Assembly: GCF_016545825.1 (NCBI RefSeq)
Contig: NC_052618.1
Coordinates: forward strand, 38,138,196 to 38,202,195
Length of the DNA stretch: 64,000 bases
DNA from: Eucalyptus grandis
Taxonomy: Eukaryota > Streptophyta > Magnoliopsida > Myrtales > Myrtaceae
Direction: 5' to 3'
Shown: piece by piece, positions 57,881 through 64,000 of the stretch
Layout: every line of letters starts with the position of its first letter
Numbering within the stretch: the stretch's first letter is position 1
The notes under the pieces: generated by a model
The model's input: only the letters and a program-made list of their open reading frames with translations
Database searches by the model: none
What the model was told of the DNA's origin: nothing
Translations under genes and position numbers: made by a program

Positions 57881-58910
57881 ACAATGGATACTTCTCTAAA
57901 AAATGAGAAGGATCCCTCTCGTGATGCTGACTAATGAGGGCTGCTCCATCTTTGGTGTACTAAGTGACAAATTCATTTCGTCTCGTTTCGTTTTTTTTTT
58001 TTTTTTTTTTTCTGTACTGTAGATTCATCCTCTTGCTCTTTTGTTAATCAGAGAGGTCTGTAATTTTGGAGTTTTTGCCTGAGTAAATGGTGTACTCATT
58101 ATGGTGATCTTTATGGAATTATGTCCTTGTCCATATGACTAGGAGAGTGTAGTGTAAGCCCACCGCGTCGTCTTCCTTTTGACAAGCAAAGCATGGTTCA
58201 AACCTCACAAGATTGCTGCACATTGAAATCTTATGTGAATTCAAACCTCACAAGATTTGGAAGGTTCAATTCTCTCCAGCCACATTCAAACAAAAATCTG
58301 CAACAACCAATAAGCCGTTGCTCTTTGGTAATTAATGTGTAACATACTATGATTTAAGAATTAAGAGAGAGTATCTTTTGCAACTCCTCACTTGTTTTCT
58401 GCACAAAGTTTATGATTTCCTAGGGGCAAACAAATATCCACGACCTGGATTTAGGCCTGGCTATTATCCGATCACATAGTATAGTTAAGAACAACTCTCA
58501 TCCCCAAATGGCTATGATCTTCATTTCCTTGTCTATGAAGTTTAAACATATCGAGCTCAAACCTAATTAATTCCAGCTCCCACCACCCCAATTGACATTC
58601 ACAAAGCATTCAATGAAGCCAAAGTGAAATTGAATACATTCATCGCCGGAGACTTCTGACGAAACTTGCAAAGGTCAAACACATGCAGGGAAGATCAGGT
58701 GACTCGTATTCTTGTGCTGAGTTGTCGTGTTGATCGCTTGCTGGTGGGCACAGAAACCATCAGCACCATAGAGCTTTAATCTTTCCTATATGGATCAAAG
58801 GAAATTAACAAAGATGTTTCAAGGATATGGGTAAAAGATGAACAAAATAAAGCCACACTAGCAGCAGACATAGAGTCACGAAGCTTTGCATAAAGATGCA
58901 CTACTACTCA
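57881..58910. other. No supported gene
   Basis: AT-rich, with poly(T) at 57990-58010 that could mark the tail of a retroposed sequence on the minus strand. A box-B-like string (ggttcaaacctc) occurs at 58195. No clear SINE boundaries. Confidence 0.45.
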
Positions 58911-60195
58911 CCAGCAGCGGACATAGACTTCTCAAGTGCAGTGATATTCAACAATGAGGAAGACAAATTCTCATTGGTCTTTGCCAAAAATGACATGTTT
59001 TTGCTACATGATTCCTGACATAAAGCAAAAGAATCATATACTTAATTAAGTCCTCCTACTTCAAGGAGAAAAGTCTTTTCTTCATACATCAGACCAAATA
59101 ATGGATTGCCTCTACTGAGAAGAAAGGGGATCTGATTTAACATTATTGGAAGAAAAGGGAACAAAACAGAACACATTACCTCCAGCCTCCTAGCATAATC
59201 GCTCAAAACCTTCATAGCAAGCTCGGCTCGCTGTAGAAGCGACATAAAATCCAACCCCTGCCTAGCAACCATTGCCCCTCCTCAGGAGGGCCAATTGCCC
59301 CAATGCTTGGTGCAGGACCATATCCCACTGCAGGAGATGTATATGCAAACTTTTGTGGCTAGTGCACATTAAGCAGGAATAGTACTGTTGTTATCGGTAA
59401 TAGATACTTCCCTCGTAGTTCCATCATCTAGTCTCTTCCCTAATCCATTCCTAAACGGCTTCTCCTCTCTTATCTCGTCTTCATCGTCCTCAAGCTCAGT
59501 CTCTTTTCTCAATAGCACATCCACTGCCCTATCGTCAAAACTCTTGAAAACAACTTTCTTTCCACCCTCAATCTTCTCTCCAAACATGGCGATTCGCCTC
59601 TGAAACTACGGCTCCTCATCGCTCAAGCCCTCAGCTGTGCCGTGATTACACCCTCCATCCAACAAATTATAGTCCGGTGCAGCTCCCCGTGATTGCCTCA
59701 GCTGTTCTCTCTATGCTGTTATTGCATTTGTCGTTGCCTGATCGGGAAACAACAACGTGGACAAATCCCGCCCCTTCGCAATTCCAATTGTAGCCAACCG
59801 TCTCTTTGCATCATCTCTATACGAACCTTCCCTCTTCTCCCCAAAACGCCTTTCCTTTTCACCCTCTTCCTCATCAATTTATCCACTTGCCTCAATGTTT
59901 GTTCGACCATGGCATTGCGTTTCACAAGACCCTTCAAAAAAATGAAGAATTCGGGTTTAGAGTCGGGCTTGGACTTCGATCCCCCAGCATAGTGAGAGTT
60001 GCTTGATGAAGCAAGGGTCCTCGTGTCTTTTTTGGAGCTTGCGCAGGGCTTCTTTGGTGTAAGTGCCCGCTTGAGGAAGGACATTCAAAGGCAAAGTACT
60101 GGGGGACAAATAATAGTAATCCTCTATTAAACCAGGAAAGGAGATATCACCATCATGGTTCGGCTTTTGGGGAATGTCTTTGGCAAAATGCAAAT
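58911..60195 (-). pseudogene. ILP1: ILP1 / GCFC-family pseudogene, 5'- and 3'-truncated
   Basis: ILP1 is the plant GC-rich-sequence DNA-binding-factor homologue, linked to spliceosome function and endoreduplication control. Blocks recognised on the minus strand, in order: LPQAGTYTKEALRKLQK, EQLRQSRGAAPDYNLLDGG, GTAEGLSDEEP, RIAMFGEKIEGGKKVVFKSF, GLGKRLDDGTTREVS, VGYGPAPSIGAIGPP, RQGLDFMSLLQRAELAMKVL, then NMSFLAKTNENLSSSLLNIT and ALEKSMSAAG at a GT donor. Lesions include a GAG-to-TAG stop in DEEPEFQ, a base missing before MVARQG, and several shifts in the first 500 bases. The acidic N-terminus and the long C-terminal GCFC domain are absent. Two introns (about 59328-59360 boundary, and 59017-59180) are retained, so it is a genomic copy. 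Confidence 0.8.
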
Positions 60196-60204
60196 ATCTT
60201 TAGG

Positions 60205-61098
60205 ATAAAGGGGTTTTCGGGAATGCTTGGCCATTTGGCAAATTACGCATTGAAAAGTTGCTTGTGCGAAAATACCGTTTGGCAAAATTTATTCCAAATG
60301 GGCTTTTGCTTTTAATTTTCTTTTTAAAAAATCTGAAAATGAAATCCAGCGGCCGGCGATCTTTGGACGGCCGGATCTGGCCGTCCCAGCCGCCTCAGTC
60401 GCGACCTCGGGCAACGCCGTCGCCGCGACCTCGGGCGCTGGAGGCGCAGAGGCGGATTTGGCCGTCCGGCGGCCGATCTAGCCTCCGGACCGCCAGATTC
60501 GGCGGCCCGAGGTCGCGCGGACCCGGGCGGCGCGCGCGCGACCTCGGGCGGCGTCGTTGCCGCCCGGAGGCGCAACCTTAGGCGACGTCGTCATCGCCTA
60601 GAGCGCGACCTCGGCGCGCCCGAGGTCGTAGAGGCCGGTCCGGCCTCCGGACCGCCCAGATCTGGCGGCCGAGGTCCGCGCAACCTCGGGCGACCTCGGG
60701 CGACGCGGACCTCGGGCGGCGTCGTCCGGTTCGCTCGTAACCCGCCGACGTCGCCGAGGTCCGTGCCGCCTAGGTCGTGTCGCGCACCCCCGAGAAGGTG
60801 GTCACCGTGTGACGCGCGAACCTCGGGCGGCGGTGGCGGTGGGTCGCGAGAAGCTCGGTGGCCTAAAGAAGAAGAAGAAGACGAGAAGAAGAAGAAGACG
60901 ACGGGAAAGAAAAATAGGCGTGGCATTTCCCAAATGCCAAATGCTCAATGCTGCCCCTCCCCAACATTGAGCATTGAGCATTCCGAATGCTCATATTTGG
61001 GCAAAGGAGCTTCCAAAAATTTGCCAAACACTAAAATTTTCCCCATGGGCTTTGGGGGTCCAAGGGGCTTTGGGAATGCCCAACTAAACACCCCCTAA
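60205..61098. mobile_element. Possible non-autonomous element with GC-rich core
   Basis: The left edge has 'ggggttttcgggaatgcttggccatttggcaaa' in pieces. The right edge, reversed, reads 'ggggtgtttagttgggcattccc' and also carries tttgccaaacac. Edges are AT-moderate and share ggcaaa/tttgcc and gggaatgc/gcattccc inverted strings. The core (60345-60860) is extremely GC-rich. The imperfect inverted edges and the 'ccccctaagt' end suggest a hAT- or MITE-like unit inserted next to the ILP1 relic, but no target duplication was confirmed. Confidence 0.4.
60345..60860. repeat. GC-rich block with iterated cgacctcgggcg motif
   Basis: 'gacctcgggcg' or close variants (and reverse forms such as cgcccgaggtcg) recur about ten or more times among gccg/cggc-rich spacers. 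Open frames on both strands here are compositional and have no domain. Confidence 0.8.
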
Positions 61099-61557
61099 GT
61101 ATCACTCATGTTGAAAACTTATTTCAGCTTTCAGTTTTATAAAAAAGACAAATCACTCATAAAACTACTCGATCTCAAAATGGAAAGAAAATTTAAGAAT
61201 GAGCTTAAAATGTTATATAAACTATTAGAGAAATGTAGGTACAAATAGCAATCAATACAATTCTCTCCATATCCTCGGTGTGAATCACTTGGGAGGGGTT
61301 AAAACTGGAGGTGCACAATGACGATGCAAATAGAATAAGGCGTGACATTCTCTCTCGATTACTCAATTGCTTGGGCTCTCTCTCTCTCTTTACTACTCAA
61401 TTGCTTGGGTGGGGGGAATGGGATTCTCTTCTTCTTTCCCCATTTTCTCAGGAAATACACCTTGAAAACAATACATTATAGATATCAAATCCCCATCGCC
61501 ATCGCCATCACCATCACCATTCATAGAACATGACATACACATACGTATATCAATTCG

Positions 61558-61558
<1 letters not shown>
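61099..61558. other. 3' flank of the GRAS gene, no gene seen
   Basis: AT-rich with (tc)n near 61378-61391 and a (cat/cac) tract at 61494-61520. It includes the probable 3' untranslated region of the minus-strand GRAS gene. Confidence 0.5.
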
Positions 61559-61588
<30 letters not shown>

Positions 61589-63058
61589 TCGGCCGCCCCA
61601 GCTGAAGCAAACCCCACCATTCTCCTCTTTCACCGTGTGGCTCGGTTGTCTCGAGCCGCACCAGCCGAACCACACCTTCATCAACTCGTCCACGTGTGGA
61701 CCCAGTGGCTTCAACTTGAACCCAGCCATCCCCATGCGGGCCCTCCACTTCCCGAACACCTCACATCTTTCAACCCGGTCCCTACCTTCGCAAGCAACCA
61801 AGTTCACCAATTTCCGACTCAGCCCCTCCTCCGCCCTCGTCGCTCGCTCCGAGTTGTACCTAAAAAAATTAGAGTCGAACGTCTCGAGCAGCGCCTCGTA
61901 GTACGCCAGCGCCTCCCCCACGCGCATCGGGAATGGCGCCATGTTCCCGTTCATCTCCTGCTCCACCAGCGTCACCACCCGCGGCGCCAGACCCTTCACG
62001 CGCCGGAGGAGCTCGTTGCGTGGATTCTCCACAGACACGCTCTCGTCCGGCATTCTGTACAGCTTGAACGCCAAGTTCACCGCCAGCATCTCGTCTGGCT
62101 CGCAACCTAGCGAGTCGCGGCTCAACTCGCTCAGCTTCTGCCTCACAATGTTAAATACTAACCTAAATCCGCTACGGGCCGCGAGATCGCTCAGTCCATC
62201 CCCAAACATCCTGAGTCTCTTCTCAGGGTAGAGGCTGTCTGCGAGCGCCGTGATCTTGAGGGTGAATTGATTGCCCGCCTGACGCAAGGACAGCGCGTAA
62301 AGGAGATCTATGTACTGTCGTTCCCAACCAATATCGAAATCAATGACATGGAGCTTGTTAGTGGAGGGTTGCTCCGATGCAGCCTCCAAAATCGCGATAT
62401 TGGCAGCGATGCAACCGCCCCTGAAAGAAGGAGACAGATCGTAAAGTGACCGAACCGACGACACATGTTCCTCGGTGAACAACTCCGTCACGGGAGGGGG
62501 GTAATCGACTGGGCTCACGCGCGATTCAAGCGCAGAAATCATGTATCCTATCAATTTCTGCTTTGAAGTTCTCATGGGGTTCGGCACGGCAGACAAGCGT
62601 CTCAGGATCTCCGAAGCCACGTCTACTCTGCCCTCGTATATCGCCGTCGCAGCCTTTACTAGCGACTGTTCCGACTTGATGGAAAATGACCCCCGGATGG
62701 GGGGCTTGACGCTCTCTATCGGAGACCTCCGGACGGGGACAGGGGTCTTGACGCTCTCTAACGGAGACATGATGCTCTCACTTCCCTCGGAGACCTCGGA
62801 ACTGACAAAGGCGTTGCTCGGGACCTGGAAGCCCTCATAGGACTCAGCCCCGCTCGATAGGGATTGGGTGTTGCTGCTGAACGACCCGAGGACGCTGACG
62901 ATCAGATCTCCCGCAAACAAGGGCTGCCGTGGGTCATCGCCAGTTTGAGACTGAGCGTCGAAGGCATCTCTGAGCTTCTTGGGATTTTGGCCACAGAGCT
63001 CTTGGATCGCGCGCTTGCGGCTGGAGGAGAGGTTCTTAGGCCAAGCGGAACGCTCCAT
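61559..63058 (-). CDS. SCL8: GRAS-family transcription regulator, SCARECROW-LIKE 8-like
   Basis: GRAS proteins are plant nuclear regulators. SCL8-type members have a variant VHIID motif and are less studied than SCARECROW. This intronless frame of 499 codons has a disordered Ser/Pro-rich N-terminus (1-125, with SPLESVK/SPIESVK repeats). A GRAS domain follows at about 130-499: leucine-rich region 1 (VKAATAIYEGRVDVASEILR), the VHIID equivalent LHVIDFDIG at 236-244, the second leucine-rich region, PFYRE-type blocks around 325-400, and the SAW region ending ASAWR. No stops or frameshifts. The start ATG is followed by MERSAWPKNL; a longer N-terminus in some relatives suggests either a shorter paralogue or an upstream start, but none was found in frame nearby. 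The best candidate for a working gene in the window. Confidence 0.85.
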
Positions 63059-63240
63059 TGATGAGAGAGGTCTTGTGCTTTGCTTTGTGATGAGGGAGGA
63101 AAGTGAAGAAAGAGAGTGAGAGAGAGTGGCTTTTTGACAAAGACAAAAGAGCTCATGGCCATATGCGAAAGAGGCAAGGCAGATGAGTTGGAGGTGGGGC
63201 GAAATTTCTACGTCTCGCGGGATTCAGCCATGCCCACGCG
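63059..63240 (-). promoter_or_regulatory. Probable 5' leader/promoter of the GRAS gene
   Basis: On the minus strand the ATG is preceded by a pyrimidine-rich stretch (ctctctctcactctctttcttc) within about 70 bases, typical of plant 5' leaders. No clear TATA box was identified. Confidence 0.35.
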
Positions 63241-64000
63241 CGGGGCGTAGGAGTTACTGTTGATATCATGATACATAGCAAATTATTTTCCAGAAAAAAA
63301 AAAAACGATATCTTATGTTATTAGTATTACTATTGTTATACTTGTTATCATATATCTATGGGAGTGATAATTAAATTCTAATGTTATATTCATGAAGCCT
63401 AAGGAGATCATTATTTCATATTTGTTATTCTGTTTATTAATATTGTTAGAAACAACTGAAAGATAATTAAGCAATTTCCTATAACTTTCATGATTTCTCG
63501 TATTTCTTAAAATTGTACATTATATCCATTTGATGATGCATATTTTTTATTTATCTTGATTGATTGTAATTGGTGCTACAATATCATTTACCTTAAATAG
63601 TCATCTTGTAAAGATTATAAATAGGCTAATGTAGTTTTCGTTATTAAATATAGAGAAATTATACCATTCTCTCTTCCGCATATCTTATCTTGGTGCCGAA
63701 CCATAAAATGAGCCCAACTACATATTCTCATTTGAGGGTTTATGGTAATCTCACCCATACCAGCCCCTTTCCTTGAAACATTAGCTAAGCAGCTCGACTG
63801 AACTACTTCTCCGACAAACTCCCTTCAGTCAAAACCATCTCAACCTTCCTCATCATCAACTCGCGCCAAGCCAAATGATTCCCTAGAAGATCGTCCACCA
63901 GAGATGCTTGGGTTTGTTAAGAGAACTTCTGCAGCCATCGTGTAATGAGAAAAAAGAAATGGACTAGCAGAGAATCAACTGGGAAATATTGTCGGACGGT
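63241..64000. other. AT-rich tail, possible Copia LTR remnant
   Basis: From 63443 (tgttagaaacaactg) to about 63700 the sequence looks like a short Copia LTR. There is a TATA-type box (tataaatag at 63617), a ttctctcttcc stretch, and then 'cttggtgccgaacc' as a possible primer-site-like string. No partner LTR or target duplication was seen, so this is tentative. Confidence 0.35.

Noticed and set aside
61581..62110. Plus-strand open frames opposite the GRAS gene
   Set aside because: They are antisense shadows of a conserved minus-strand coding region.
1..64000. Naming the species
   Set aside because: Gene families and repeats fit a woody eudicot, but nothing in the sequence fixes the genus without a database search.

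Overview
The window is nuclear DNA from a flowering plant, very probably a woody eudicot. The evidence is gene families and intron structure: plant-type FMO1-like monooxygenase, CYP87-type P450, GRAS/SCARECROW-like, ILP1, a plant RING-H2 ligase, and Copia, Gypsy, LINE, SINE and Mutator relics. The species cannot be fixed from the sequence. No rRNA, tRNA, CRISPR or prokaryotic gene was seen. Almost everything is transposon wreckage or pseudogene. The only long intact reading frame of a conserved protein is an SCL8-like GRAS gene at 61559-63058 (-).

Layout. 1-4332: 3' half of a decayed Sirevirus-like Copia element (RNase H end, extra downstream ORF, 3' LTR). 4389-9583: a LINE 3' end next to a Copia gag/protease fragment (-), which is split by a 3.5 kb solo Gypsy-type LTR. 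10576-13118 (-): a five-exon FMO gene broken by three single-base frameshifts in exon 4. 15318-18615: a second solo LTR with a near-matching target duplication. 18946-22207: Copia pieces, a 1.4 kb duplicate of the 8.1-9.6 kb nested junction, and a SINE with a 17 bp target duplication. 22570-34690: a cluster of broken CYP87-type P450 copies, with a third solo LTR (24391-27264) and an LTR fragment (27545-28417) between them. 33.4-44.9 kb: mostly non-coding repeats plus a broken TMEM87/lung-seven-transmembrane gene (41862-43212, -).

44929-57192 is the most interesting region. A solo Gypsy LTR flanked by TTGGA is interrupted by a 9,282 bp element (45493-54774). That element has 1.15-1.25 kb terminal inverted repeats starting GAGAAAATATTC and a perfect 9 bp target duplication (ctccctcac), which is the signature of a Mutator-like element. 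It has no visible transposase and carries host gene pieces: the 5' end of a PIG-U (GPI transamidase subunit) gene in each inverted repeat, three exons of a RING-H2 ligase, and seven exons of a DsbA/FrnE-like oxidoreductase. Each PIG-U start points inward, on the same strand as the captured gene next to it. This is a strong candidate for a large, multi-gene Pack-MULE.

57.2-64 kb: a LINE fragment, a broken ILP1 (GCFC) gene, a GC-rich repeat element, the SCL8-like gene, and an AT-rich tail that may contain another Copia LTR. The genes form no operon or pathway. They are an assortment of single broken loci and transposon cargo around one plausible functional gene.
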